This document shows positions 1 through 11,353 of a stretch of DNA of 64,000 bases, piece by piece. The DNA is taken from assembly GCA_020736575.1 (NCBI GenBank), contig JAGPYM010000046.1, forward strand, positions 1 to 64,000, given 5' to 3'. The DNA is from Thelonectria olida. Taxonomy: Eukaryota > Ascomycota > Sordariomycetes > Hypocreales > Nectriaceae. The position numbers and the translations under genes were made by a program. Every line of letters starts with the position of its first letter. Positions within the stretch are counted from its first letter, which is position 1. The notes beneath the pieces were generated by a model that saw only the letters and a list, made by a program, of their open reading frames with translations, was not told where the DNA came from and did no database searches.

Positions 1-1113
1 TATGAGGGTCAACCCTCCACATTCTGTTACACATGCCGGTTCATATCAACGAGCCTAAGCTCACTTGGGGTTGTAAGCTAATTTTCTCTGGACAGTCTGA
101 TCTCAAACTGCAAAATCCGGGGTGATTAGACGTTGTGTGCCCAGAACTTGGTGGGCTGATTAGAACCTGCCATTGGCCAGTTTTGACGCTATCATGAGGT
201 TCAGAAGCCTTCCCCAGGCGGTGCGGGACGCGCACAAAGTTGACGTCGGGCCGATAAGAGAGACTCAGGCTACCCTAGGATCAGACTCCTCCTTGGGGTT
301 GGGCAACGTGGAGAGATTGTGGAGAAGTGCCATTTTGGAAATCAGTATAAGAAACCCCGGATTCTGCGAGGTTTACCTTCTCATTCAATTATTTTAGTAT
401 ACCGTCATCTTTGACGTATTTATTGCTTTCTGGTAACGACAGTGGTTTTGTTAATGCAACTGACGTTGCGGTAGATAGAGGATTGAAAATCCCAATGTCA
501 CTAATGAAGGACCGGGTACTGCTGCGCCCAAGAACCAAATGTGCTGAGATGGAGGATGGCAGGGAGAGCGGGAGAGCCCGCATTCTTCCCTTTCGACTAG
601 GTGACAAGGTGAGGAGACAATGGCCGTTAGCTTTTACGTCGTCCATACCGCAAGTAGTTTCATGACATAAAGGTACCGCCATTCTTATCTGCCCAATTCG
701 TATCGCATGACATAGGATCGAGCGACTCTAATCCTCGTAAAGGAAATTCCACAATGAATCTCAAATCTTAGCGGTTGTTTAATGATTGCCTTGCCCGATA
801 GTATGGAAGATAATATATGACTGACTGTGCAGGTCGGCGCGGGGGAGAAACATAGTCCTGGCTCATAGAGATATCACCACTTTGCATTATAATCTATCTG
901 GATCTTGAGAGAGATTAGACCAAGCAAGGAGATAAATGTGCAGTAATAATCTGCATATATTACTATAGTATAACTGTGAGCCCCATTGAGAAGCTTACTG
1001 TGATAAATGCAAGGCCAGGGTTTGGCCTGTATCGACCCATTGTGTGCCTAGATTATCGGCATCTTTGACATAATAGTAGGCTTACTTAACTAAAAATGCT
1101 CTTTTATAATCCC
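1..1113. other. Left-end intergenic stretch, no recognised gene
   Basis: Short open frames of up to about 97 codons exist on both strands near 390-680, but they overlap each other and show no domain I recognise. I see no intron-linked exons. The stretch ends at the stop codon of the RTA1-like gene. Confidence 0.5.
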
Positions 1114-2180
1114 TTAGTTCCTCAGTTGACCTGTTGCTAGGATGTCAAGTTCAGTGCGGGACTCCTCGTTGCTCCAACCATCTATCTTGCTGCCGACAGA
1201 AGAGTACTTGCTGGAACGGAACGAAAAGTTGGCATTATGCCACGCGCCCTGGAAACAGATAGCGGGGTGCAGGACAGTGAGACACACGCAAGCAATAACA
1301 ATCATGACACCCTCCATAACCATGAATAAGGCCTCGTCCTTGACAAAAAGCTCTCCATTGAAGCCACCCGACAGCTCAACGCATCGATACACGCTTCGAG
1401 CGAAGATGGTGACGGTGGCCACGACCAAACCGAGGAGGAAGGCGTTAAAGAGCTTGGAATTGACAAGGCGGAGGTGTTCTCGGTTCCAGAGAGTTCGTCC
1501 CTTATAGGCCCGGAAAGCAAAGTCGGTGCTGCAGATGGCAAATACTGTCAAAGAAACGACCTGGAATGCGAGACCAGCCAACATGATATTCTTGCCAAGG
1601 TCAGTAAGGTCGGCGGTATCAGCTGACGCTGCGATGCCTCCTCCAGCTCCTTGCAGGACCAGGCTGACGATGTCACACGTGCAGAAGAAGATGGTGTATG
1701 TGCGGGGCTTGAAGCGAGAGAGATGAGCGCCGTAGACAACGACGATTCTGGACAGGCAGAGATAGATGGCGGCGCTCAGGAAGGCGGGGGCAATGGTCAG
1801 GGTGATGAGGTACATGAGGAAGTTGTCGTCGTTGAAGGGAGAATTGTGAAGCATGACTCGCGCGACATAACCAATAATTTCAAGTACCTAGAGATGGTGT
1901 TAGTAATGGTCAAAGTTGCAATGAATGTGATACGTACCAAGCCAAGAACCATGGCTGCCATGTAACCCCATGTTTTGTGCCGGATACCCAGATAGAGCTG
2001 TCCAATCGTAAGAACGCCAAAGATGGCAGCATAGGATGCATTGCCGGGTAGAGTCGGAATATACAAGAAGCTTGCCAGTGTCAGATCGCAAGTCTCTAGT
2101 GTGCAGAGCTTGGGGTCTTCAAGAAGCGTGCGGTTACCGGTGCCGGTGCCGTTACCGAAGGAATGTGTGAGATTCGACAT
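1114..2180 (-). CDS. RTA1-like seven-transmembrane protein (lipid-translocating exporter family)
   Basis: Two exons, 2180-1938 and 1887-1114, with a 50-bp intron (1888-1937) that joins the frames as MVLGL-VLEIIGYVARV. The product is about 338 aa with several hydrophobic segments. The family pattern is clear: a short extracellular N-terminus rich in Asn-Gly-Thr, then YLGIRHKTWG, a Gly/Glu-rich second helix (VLEIIGYVAR), AIYLCLSRIV, and FFCTCDIVSLVLQGAGGG. RTA1-family proteins are fungal plasma-membrane proteins linked to resistance to toxic lipids and drugs such as 7-aminocholesterol; the transported molecule here is unknown. I chose MSNLTHSF as the start; an in-frame ATG at 2306 is possible but adds a non-conserved stretch. 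A TATAAA lies at 2338-2343 on this strand. The gene stands apart from the catabolic cluster and looks intact. Confidence 0.88.
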
Positions 2181-3327
2181 GGTGGTAAAATTTGATGATT
2201 GTCGATAGATGGGAACGCTACTGTGTGGATGGCTGTGCCTGTAATCGAGCAATGGAATCTCGTGACTGAAGAGTTGTAGCGATTGCCTGAACTGGTCTGT
2301 TGTCATTCTACTCTACCCATCCATGGAGAGTCTATAGTCTTTATACCGCAGATGCCCATCTCATCTTCATCCCCAGAAAGCACGGAGTACGTGTATCGTG
2401 GCAGTGCTGAACGCGCGCCTGATATCATTTATAAGACGCGTGGTAAGCCTCAACGGCCGGAGTAAATGTTAAGCATAAAAACTCCGACGGGAGTCTGCTG
2501 TCACACCCGGCAATCGCCCATTGATGCGGACTGAGATGGCAGTCTTTAGTGACATTGCCTGAGGTTCTCGCTAATCTGACATGGTGAGATGACAGATTAC
2601 GCACCTACGGAGTACGGACACGGAGTAGCAAAAATCTCTGTCAACCACATATGCCGCCCACCAATCAGGTATTCACTACTCTGTGGCTCAGCCCCTGACG
2701 TTTCCGTGCTGACTCCCCATAACGCCCTGCGAATGCGTAATTTCACAGGGCTGTACGTAGCCTATAAACTCCGATCCAATTCTCCGATTATTCCGCGGAG
2801 TTTGACTGTTTTCCCTTCCTTGCTGTCTTTCGAGGTTGTTCCCACGGTAATGCTGTGGGAAGAAACCGTGATGTCATCATGTCAGCCTCATCATTCGATA
2901 TCCGGGGGGCAGTTTGGCTGCTGTGAGGTCCGGACGTTTTAGAAGGAAGAGTATTTAAGGGCTTTTTATTCGCTATATGTAACGAAAAGCTCGAGGAGGC
3001 ATCCATTTTCTGTTGTACGTGATCGAGGTTGATGGGGGTTGACCAGCGGGTTGGTGGCGGTCAGCGCAGCCCCGAAAGTCTGGATACTAAAACGTGACAT
3101 GTAGACAATCGTTCATAGGATGTTTTCTTCCTGAAGCATTCACAAAGAGTTACCAATACAGTACGCTAATATCCGCTTCCTACTTTGTCTAATATCTCTC
3201 GGACTGTTATCTAGATGCACAGCGCGAGCGAGACCTAGTCTACAGCTAAGAGTTTACAGCTTCCAGATAACCGCTGAACTGATTGGCGATCGTAATTCCA
3301 AGCCCAACTATTGGTTCATGCAAGAAA
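2181..3327. promoter_or_regulatory. Intergenic: RTA1 promoter and MFS downstream region
   Basis: No coding feature recognised. A TATAAA motif on the minus strand (2338-2343) probably serves the RTA1-like gene. Several direct or inverted CGGAG/CTCCG words lie at 2380-2960, which is the half-site type bound by Zn2Cys6 regulators, but I see no strict spacing. Confidence 0.35.
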
Positions 3328-4893
3328 TCATGCCAAATCATGCCCGACTCGATTTGCTCCCCGAGATTCCGCTGCATCATGCTTGGTTTCAACCCCAGCA
3401 TCTCCGCCATCAAACAAGCGATACAGCAGCTTCCACATCAAAATGACCACCGCGGCAGCAATGGCACACGAGGCGGCTATGATTAGCCCACGTCTGTATC
3501 GAGGAGCGTCTGATAATATTAGCCCATTGTTCTCCCCAAAGTTCTCTAGATAACTAGATGGGTAATACCTTGTGTACGAAACAACTGGTTTCCGGGGAAA
3601 TTGGCAAGTTGAATGCTCATCACATAAGCAGCCAAGGCAACCGGACGCTTTTGATCTTCCATTTTGGCTGTTAACCACGCGGCACTGATGGCCTGGGCAC
3701 ATCCCATACCCATTTGAGTCCAGACAACGCCGCCTGCAAATAAGGAGAGTTAGTTTATGTCACCAGGTTCCGGCTGTAGGGGCCCATACCATAAAGAACC
3801 CATTTACCAACACCTGCAGGCGCGAGGGCCAGCCAAAGCAGACCAGCAGCAGCCCACACGTACCCAGCAGCAATGTGAAAGCCACGTTCTTGGAACTTAT
3901 CACTGCTGAATGCAAGAGAGACAGACCATAGCAGGGCACATACGCTTCCCACAGAATTGAGACCATTTGCCTGCAAAGTTGTGAAGCCAAGAGACTTGAT
4001 CATTGACGGCGCATATGTATTCATTGGTGCAATCATGACCATGGAGAGCAATGCGGCCACGAGGTGACCATACACTCTCCAGTCCATGAATGTTTCCAGT
4101 ATGTGGGATGGCAAGACTGGCTGGCCGTAGCTGGACGCTTTCGTGGGGTCGTTGCGAATGACACGAGTGACGAGGATCGACGCTTCTCGCTGAGTGAAGA
4201 GAGAAAATGATCGGCCAAAGAACGTCTTCGGTTTAGCCGCACTATGGGGGAAGTACAAGTATGCGACAACACCAAGGAAACATGTCAAGGACCCTTCTAG
4301 GAACTGTTAGCAGTTGGACTGAGCTCAGGGAGCGGCCGTGACATACCGATAAGAAAAAGCCATTGCCATCCATGCAGTCCACCTCGTCCTCGAAGCGAGA
4401 GTAGGGCGATCGACAACGGTCCACCAAGTGCCCCCGCAATGCTGTTGGAAGCCCAGAAAATAGCATAGCGAAGCCCAAGTTCCTGATTTGTGTAATACTT
4501 GGCGATATAGAGAGCAAAGCCGGGAATATAGCCACCCTCTAGCGCACCGAGAAAGAAGCGAGCGGCGCAGAGTCCACTTGCATTCTTCACAAATACCTGA
4601 GACCACGTTACAATCCCCCAAAGGAACATTGTAATGGGAAGAAATCGCTCTGGTCCGATGTACTTGCTGATTATGTTGAAGGGCAACTCGGTGATGACGA
4701 AGCCAACGGTAAACAGTGTCTGCGCCAGGTTGATATCTGAATTTCTCACATTTATGTCGTCTCGAAGTGTGTCGGTAAGAGCGTTCCCAATGTTTGTGCG
4801 ATCGAACTGTAGGAAACAGAAGCAAAGCATTATGAGCGGCAGGATGAGGAGATCAGCCTTGAGTATGGCCTTGCGAGTTTCGTTAAGAGACTT
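3328..4893 (-). pseudogene. Dal5/allantoate-permease-type MFS transporter, 5'-truncated at the AT-rich block
   Basis: Four exons can be joined on the minus strand: about 4893-4347, 4296-3790, 3733-3569 and 3509-3328, with introns of 50, 56 and 59 bp that keep frame. The protein has the anion:cation symporter signature of the Dal5 group: LQFDRTNIGNA, ELPFNIISKYIGPERFLP, RFFLGALEGGYIPG, and a C-terminal half with FPGNQLFRTQ. Members carry allantoate, ureidosuccinate or nicotinate. What is odd is the 5' end. The coding frame runs back through a typical pre-helix (ETRKAILKADLLILPLIM) and then meets A+T-rich DNA with an in-frame TAG near 4917 and no ATG. The usual 40-60 N-terminal residues and start codon are missing. 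The first in-frame ATG (4830) lies inside helix 1. I read it as a gene cut off by the repeat block, though initiation at 4830 cannot be excluded. Confidence 0.75.
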
Positions 4894-5434
4894 TTTAACT
4901 AGAGCTAGGGCTAGCTATTTTATTAATAAGCTTAAAATATATACTTATTTAATATATTATTATATTAATCTCCTTATTAAATAGTTTTATAAAAGGAAGA
5001 AATTATTTATATTTTTCTTATAATATATAACTTAAAATTAAGCTAATTGTATATATATAGTATAGTTAAGATTTAAAGTTAAAGCCTTATAAGTGGAGTT
5101 TTTTAAAATTAATTCTTTATATTAAAAGTACTAGTTAAAATTATATTATTTTATTAATATATATTTTAAAAGCATTTTAAAGTAATTTTCTATTTTATAT
5201 ATAGTAATATAATAGGAAATTTCCATTTTAATAAATTATATTTTTAACTTAAATAATTAATATTATAAAATAGGGAAGTTAATTAGTTTTATTAATTATG
5301 TTAATAATTTTAATATAATATTACTTAAGTGTACTATTATATTAAAATATCTAAGTATTATTTTTATTCTACTAGATTTAGAAGGGAAAGTAATAATACT
5401 AGTAATATAAGCTATAATAGAGAATTAAAATAAT

Positions 5435-5818
5435 AGTAAGGAATTAATAGTACTACTTTTTAATTTATAAAAAGATAAGATTACTATTATAAATAAGGTA
5501 GTAAAAGCTGCTATAAGAAATTCTATAAATAGTAAGAAAGTAATAGTATTACTTCTTAACTAGTAAGAAGATAAGATTACTACTATAAACAAGGTAGTAA
5601 AAGCTATAGTAGGAAATTATTAGAATAGCAAGAAGGTAATAGTATTACTTTTTAACTAGTAAGGAAATAAGATTACTATTATAAATGAGGTAGTAAAGGC
5701 AGCAGCAGGAAATAAATATAATAGTAAGAAAGTAATAGTACTACTTTTTAACTGGTAAGGAAATAAAATTACTATTATAAAGGAGGTAGTAAAAGCTATA
5801 GTAATATATAGTTAGAAT
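5435..5818. repeat. Four copies of a 96-bp tandem repeat
   Basis: Copies start at 5435, 5531, 5627 and 5723, each exactly 96 bp after the last. The unit begins AGTAAG(or AGCAAG), runs through TAATAGTA-TTACTT, then AAGATAAGATTACTA, then AAGGTAGTAAAAGC. Copies differ mainly by A/G and C/T changes. A worn partial unit seems to precede the first. The period is a multiple of three (32 codons), which would suit a former coding repeat, but stops now fill every frame. Confidence 0.85.
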
Positions 5819-6599
5819 AGGGTTTTAAACCTCTTATTATAAAATAGTCTTATTTTTATTTAAAATAAATAGTATTATATTATAAAGTTTTATAATATAA
5901 TAAAAATAAAAGATATTTTCTATATTAAATAGCTCTTTTATATAAAGACTAATTTAAATATAAAAAATATTAAAAGGTAAATATTTTTATAAATTATAAT
6001 AGAGAGTAAATATAAGGTTATTATTTAAGTTTTAATATAAAAAATAAATATAAGTATTAACTTAAATTTAATTATTAAAAGACTGCTTTTATTTTAACTA
6101 TTAAGTAAGGGTAATAAATAAGTAATAATTATTCTAATAAATACTAGTATAAATTTGCATTGTATAAATAAAAATAGAAATATAATAATTATAATAATAA
6201 GATAAAATAAATATAAAAGAGTTATTAAAATATTTAAATAGTTAAAAGAGTTAGTTTAAATTTAATATTAAAATAATAATAATAGTTATAATAAGATTTT
6301 AAAATACTTAGGCCTTAGGGTTACTTTACTAGATTTATAATTAAGTATTTTAAAATTTTACCCTTAGGTAATTAAAGCTAGATGTAAAATACTAATAATA
6401 TTTAATACTTATAAAATAATAAATAGTTAATATTATACTCTTTTAAAACTTAAAATTAAGTTACTATTGCTTATAAAGCATACTAGTTCCTCCTAGGGTA
6501 ATAATAAATATTTTTTAAAAACTATACTACCCCTTATTTATTAAAGTGCCTTCCACTTAATAATAGTATATTAAGTTTAAAATAATAAGCTTATATAAT

Positions 6600-6800
6600 A
6601 GCCAGCTGGGGAGGTCTTTAGTAGTTTCTTAGTCAAGTGCTTATAATATATTTTTAGTTAAGTGTAATAGTAATATATAGCTGTAAAACCCCGGGGGGGG
6701 TTTGGAAATAGTCAAGTTTTAGCTCCTTTTTAGCATGTTAGGAGGGATTGTCTAGTAGTCAGTTTTAGGACCAAGTTTGCTAACTTCTAGCCACTTGATT
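6600..6800. repeat. Less mutated island inside the AT-rich block
   Basis: Here base composition returns towards normal. The island holds CCCC followed by a run of eight G near 6690 and words such as CCACTTGAT and GTCAAG that could be transposon-end remnants. It has no open frame. It may be a fragment inserted later than the mutation wave, or a region the mutation process spared. Which element it came from cannot be told by eye. Confidence 0.4.
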
Positions 6801-8486
6801 ATAATTGCTAATTTAAGGGCCTTATAAGTTAACTATTTTTAAATATTAAAGGACTTATTTAGTAAGCGTTCTTAAAATAAAGTATTAAGCTAAATGCTAA
6901 GGGGTAAAAAAGGGGCTACTAGATCTATTAGTTAGTATTATAGCTTATTAAAATATATTACTTATTAAAATATATTATAAACTTTATATAAAAGCAATTA
7001 TAGTTAATAATTTATTATAACTATTAATTTAATAAAATATTAAACTATTTTATAAATTATAATTGCTAATAATTTTATATTATTAGTTTTAATATATTTT
7101 TATAATTAGTTTTATTTAATATCTTTTTTTATTTTAAATAGTTAGAAAGAAATATTAATTTTAATAAGTTTCTAGTTTAAGAGAAAAATATATTTACTTA
7201 AAAATTATTAGTATATAAAATTATAAATTATTTTTTAATTATTTAAAAGTTTTTATATAAAGCAAACAAATATTAATTTTTAAGTTAAAGTTTTTATATT
7301 TATTAATAGCTAATATTTATAAATATTATATTAAAATAAAAGTAGTTTAAAATTATAAAAGGCTTTATATTTATTTTCTATTAAATAGATTTATAACTTA
7401 TATATATATTAACTTTTAGAAAATTCAATTTAAAACTTTATATATATAAGGATTTATTTTAAAAAAATATTAAATTAGGGGCTATAAGTTTTATTTATAT
7501 AATATATTAACTTTTAAAAATAGTAATTTCTAGTTAAAATAGTAATCTGCCTTACTAGACTTAAAAAGAATTAAATTTAAAACCTTATATATATAAAAAA
7601 TCCTTTAAAAAGCTATTAAATTAAGGGCTATAAATTCTATTTATATAATATTTAAACTTTTAATTTTTAAAAGTTTTAATTAAAATAATAATCTGCTTTT
7701 ATTAATATTATTTTCTATTTAAGTCTTTTAATTAGGCTAATTTAAAAAATTTATATAATTTATTTAAAAAATACTATATATAAAAATAATAATAAATTTA
7801 TTATTTAAAAGTTAAATTATAAATATAATATTAAGTTATTTACCTAATTTAAAAGAAAATTTTATAAAATTTACTTTATAATTAAAAGTATATTTTTACT
7901 TTAATTATTTTAAAATTATATTTTTAATATAATTTATAAGTTATTTTTTATATATTTTATTTTTATAATTTTAAATTTATTAATATAATTTCTAATAAGC
8001 TTTATATTTAAATTACTTTTATTTTATTTTAATTTCTTTTTTATACTAATAGTTAAATTAGCAATTATTTAATATAATAATAATATATAATAATACTAAT
8101 TTATTTTATTATTAATATAATTAAACTTTTTTTAAGAAAAAATAAAAAAATATAATAAATAGCTTAAAGCTTATAATAATAGTAATTATATAATATTTTA
8201 AGCCTTTTAAACTATTTTATAAAACTTATAATATAATATAATTAAATTAAATCTAAAAAAGAAATTTTAAAAATAAATAAAATAATTTTTCCCTTTTTAA
8301 TATCTATTTAAATTTTTTATATCCTTATCTCTATTTAAAAAAGTAGGGGTAACTGCTCACCCTATTTAAGCACTATTTAATTACTATTTAATTACTTAAG
8401 CACTACTTAGGCACAACTTCAGTTAAAGCGGTAACAGCTCCAGCTCACGCACGATAAAGGAAACTTTCAATATCGAGATTCGTATT

Positions 8487-8860
8487 TTACAATTGACTGT
8501 TTCTCAAGATCGATAAGACCGCAACATTGGGAAAATTATCGCCGCACTCAAAAGTGATTGTCTGTCCCTTCTTCATGAACATAATCCCTCCCTCCTCCAG
8601 TCTGGATTTCTCACTGCCCTGTACCTTAGCGTCGATAGTTCCTTGGGTCACGAAGAGGACTCATCAACTGGCCACATCAAAGTGTCTTTGCCTTTCTCTC
8701 GCAGCATACCAGCAGCAATTCTTCAGTCATCTGAGCGATAGATGATTGACTTGGATCCATCGTACATGGGGAATGGCTCTGGTGGGAAAGAATCCCACTG
8801 CCCATGAGGGACAGCTCCCGGGTCGGATGTACCAGTGTGGTTTCCCTACGAGGCGGGTAT
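8487..8860 (-). pseudogene. Dead full-length copy of the small cupin gene
   Basis: Read on the minus strand, this 374-bp segment follows the intact 125-aa cupin at 26074-26451 from end to end. It opens with ATA instead of ATG (8858-8860), then Pro-Ala-Ser and an in-frame TAG, then HGQWDSFPPEPFP (intact copy: YGTWNSFPWQPFP), GSKSIIYRSDD, a TGA, IAAG, and TLMWPVDE. There follows a one-base deletion, then LFVTQGTI, MFMKKGQTITFE and NFPNVAVL, ending at TAA (8487-8489). The lost start is consistent with a G-to-A change and the copy sits beside the RIP-like block. No functional protein is expected. It is the clearest sign that the locus contained more cupin copies than survive. Confidence 0.85.
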
Positions 8861-9295
8861 TGCTAACCTGAGAACGGAGAAGAGAAAAAGGAAAAAGGTC
8901 CTTTATAGTTGATTTTAATTCTGTTCTGTTTGGGAAAGGAAAGGTGTGCAAGCGGTATCTTTCCATATGGCTCGAAACACAAGGAAAGGGTCATCCAGCA
9001 GCCTCGCTTACTGTCCCAAAGCGGTAACTGACGCCACCTATCTACCTGTGCTAAATGAATACTCGGCGAGATGACCATCGTCCCCGTCGCTTAGACACCC
9101 AAAATGGAAGCTACGTGGTTTTATTCAGGACCCCCAGACGTAGGTGCCAGTAGAGAGGTTCCGACTGGGGGTTAAGACCGAAGACTGACACTCACTTATT
9201 TTAAATAGGAATTCACACCCAGCAGTAATTCTTTTAGGTGTTCACTCACATCAATATTTCCTTCACAGCCAATTGCCGCAACCGTTTTCTCTAGT
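8861..9295. promoter_or_regulatory. Upstream region of the DAO-type oxidoreductase
   Basis: No gene is recognised. Minus-strand open frames here of 71-79 codons overlap the dead cupin and have no family match. The stretch most likely holds the promoter of the gene starting at 9296. Confidence 0.35.
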
Positions 9296-10801
9296 ATGCT
9301 GCATCGTCTCCTCCAGGATCCCGGCCTACCTGCCAGCAACCCGACGACTTCATATTGGCAGACACCACTGAACAAGGATGTCGCAAACATCCAGTCGCCG
9401 AAGCTCCCTGAAACGAGGGATATCGTCATCCTAGGTTCTGGTATCACTGGTCTCAGTGTCTCCTGGTGGCTTCTCAAGGATTCCCAATCGGCCACAATTT
9501 CAGTCTTGGACGCTCGTGAGATCTGCTCGGGCGCTACGGGAAGGAATGGCGGTCGCATTAATTGTACAGCAATACAGGATTACGACAAGTATCGGAAGCG
9601 CTATGGGCACGATGACGCCGTTCAGATTGTGAGATTCGAGCTTGCCCACCTGGACGCCATTCATGACTTTGTTCGAGAAGCAGGTCTGGAGATTGCCGAA
9701 AAGTCGGAGGTGAGGCACGTTGATGCGATAGCTGCCATCTTTGATGAGAAAAAGCTTTCCGAGATGGAGGCAATGCTTGAGAATTTCGAGTCGGCATTTC
9801 CTGACCTGAGAGGCCGATGGAGGATTGCTGGGCGTGAGGAGGTCGTTCAGGTGAGCATCGCCAGCCTCTTCCATTTTGCCCGTCTTTTGAGCGATGCTGA
9901 CGAATTCGTGGGACAGACATACAACATCAAGAACGCGAAAGGAGCTTTGATAGGTCGGGCAGGAGCAGCTTGGCCGTATCGTATGGTGACGGGGGTATTT
10001 GCGCAGCTGCTAGCTGAGAATGCCAACAGATTCTCAGTGGAGGCCAACACTCCCGCCTTGTCTGTTACGAAGACGGAAGATGGTACATACCCATACATTG
10101 TCGCGACGCCCCGTGGAATCATCAAGGCCAAACACGTTGTGCATTGTACCGAGGGACATGCTGCGCATCTCCTCCCTCGCCTCAGAGGTATCCTTGTCCC
10201 ACGGAGAGGCCAGATGACGGTGCAGAACCCCGCAAGTGGCTTCCCGCAAGCAAGCGATCGGTCCTGGAGCTTTCTGACAGGCGATTTGCTTGACTATGCG
10301 ACGCAAAACCCTCGAACCGGCCACATCTTCATCGGCGGCGGCGAGACGGCTGGAAAGGGACCAGTGCTAGGAATCCCATCAGATGCCGAACACGACTTTC
10401 TTGCACTCAGCCACCTCGGCGGGATACTCCCCGCCGCCTTTGGTGACGAGCACTGGGGAAGCGAGGTTGCCAACAAACCGCGAGTGGTGGCGTCCTGGAC
10501 GGGTATCCTGTGTAATTCTCTGGACCAGACGCCCCTGGTTGGCATGCTCCCCCAGGACCTCCTCGATCGTCCGGCGGGCCAACAGACGTCAGCTGAATGG
10601 ATATCAGCTGGCTACGGGGGCTACGGGATGGTGAACGCGTTTCTGAGTGGCAAGGCTTTGGCAAAGATGATTGGCGGCGACGATGTGAGCTCGTGGTTAC
10701 CAAGGACTTTTTTCCTCACCCCACAAAGAGTTGAGAAGTTACAAAGATGCCTGAAGCGAGCCACAAACTCGGAGCGAGAGCATCTCAAGTCGCTGCTTTG
10801 A
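9296..10801 (+). CDS. FAD-dependent oxidoreductase of the DAO family
   Basis: Single exon, 501 aa. An N-terminal Rossmann dinucleotide site spans residues 47-52 (GSGITG), with an acidic residue ending strand 2 at D72 and the family box SGATGRNGGRIN at 78-89. Later segments include LVPRRGQMTV, IFIGGGE, and near the C-terminus SAGYGGYGMVNAFLSGKALA, which closes the FAD site. This is the DAO fold used by glycine, sarcosine and D-amino-acid oxidases and by gamma-glutamylputrescine oxidase, so it should oxidise a C-N bond in an amine or N-methyl compound and release peroxide. The true substrate is unknown. It is longer than, and not closely similar to, the three D-amino-acid-oxidase-like genes further right. 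It opens the cluster. The last residues (LKSLL) are not a standard peroxisomal tail. Confidence 0.88.
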   Translation: MLHRLLQDPGLPASNPTTSYWQTPLNKDVANIQSPKLPETRDIVILGSGITGLSVSWWLLKDSQSATISVLDAREICSGATGRNGGRINCTAIQDYDKYRKRYGHDDAVQIVRFELAHLDAIHDFVREAGLEIAEKSEVRHVDAIAAIFDEKKLSEMEAMLENFESAFPDLRGRWRIAGREEVVQVSIASLFHFARLLSDADEFVGQTYNIKNAKGALIGRAGAAWPYRMVTGVFAQLLAENANRFSVEANTPALSVTKTEDGTYPYIVATPRGIIKAKHVVHCTEGHAAHLLPRLRGILVPRRGQMTVQNPASGFPQASDRSWSFLTGDLLDYATQNPRTGHIFIGGGETAGKGPVLGIPSDAEHDFLALSHLGGILPAAFGDEHWGSEVANKPRVVASWTGILCNSLDQTPLVGMLPQDLLDRPAGQQTSAEWISAGYGGYGMVNAFLSGKALAKMIGGDDVSSWLPRTFFLTPQRVEKLQRCLKRATNSEREHLKSLL

Positions 10802-11353
10802 GCGAGTCTAGAAGCATGACATGGACTGGACTGCTTATTGCTAGAACGTGCCAGGCAGAGATGCGAGTTTTTGATCTCAAGCCTCCTCTATCTCCATTAA
10901 TCATTTGCAATTGAAATAGAATAGGTGTGCCGTGAAAAAGGGGCGTGGTGTGTTTGCCATCAGAGTGACTTTTGGGACACCTTCGCCTGAGACTTCCAAA
11001 TACGGGTTGCTTGATATGCGTCAGTACGTGGTATTGCAGCATCCCATGCTACTGCAAATTGTCATAGACTCAATGCTCATCGACATGCATCTAGGTAGTT
11101 ATTAGGCAGCAGGGAAACCTGCCCCCCGGCTACTGGTATCTCGCAGGTCGATTGTAAACCCCCGCTTCTCGGCAAGCGTCCCAAGTAGGAAGTTTCGTTT
11201 CCGGTCAGCCTAAGACGAGCTGTCTGCATCTCCGTCACTCCAGCACCAGTCTACTTGTGCAGATGATGTTGCATTCGCCACCAATTCTCTTGAAGGCCAT
11301 GGGAATATCTGATCTCTTTGGTGATACTATGTTACTGCAGCATAAAACTAAAC
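10802..11353. other. Convergent intergenic stretch
   Basis: It lies between the 3' ends of the DAO-type gene and NmrA-like gene 1. No gene or repeat recognised; it probably holds both 3' untranslated regions. Confidence 0.4.

Larger units (their letters stand above)
4900..8400. repeat. A+T-rich, gene-free block with a RIP-like composition
   Basis: About 3.5 kb made almost only of A and T, with dense TA steps and stop codons in all frames. It starts sharply inside the MFS transporter 5' end and fades near 8400. No open frame of 60 codons starts inside it. C-to-T changes at CpA are the mark of repeat-induced point mutation, and this composition is what an old mutated transposon looks like. I cannot name the element. 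It holds a 96-bp tandem array (5435-5818), a second imperfect direct repeat (about 7419-7680) and a less mutated island (about 6600-6800). Confidence 0.85.

Noticed and set aside
389..682. Overlapping frames of 84-97 codons at the left end
   Set aside because: They mirror each other on both strands and have no recognisable domain or intron context.
5435..5818. CRISPR array
   Set aside because: The units are direct tandem copies with no spacer, in a fungal genome.
6300..6340. Telomere-like TTAGGG word
   Set aside because: A single TTAGGG with no tandem repetition.
4900..8400. Centromere or mitochondrial insertion as the source of the A+T-rich block
   Set aside because: It is only 3.5 kb, has no mitochondrial gene remains, and shows tandem and direct repeats expected of a mutated element. 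Not formally excluded.
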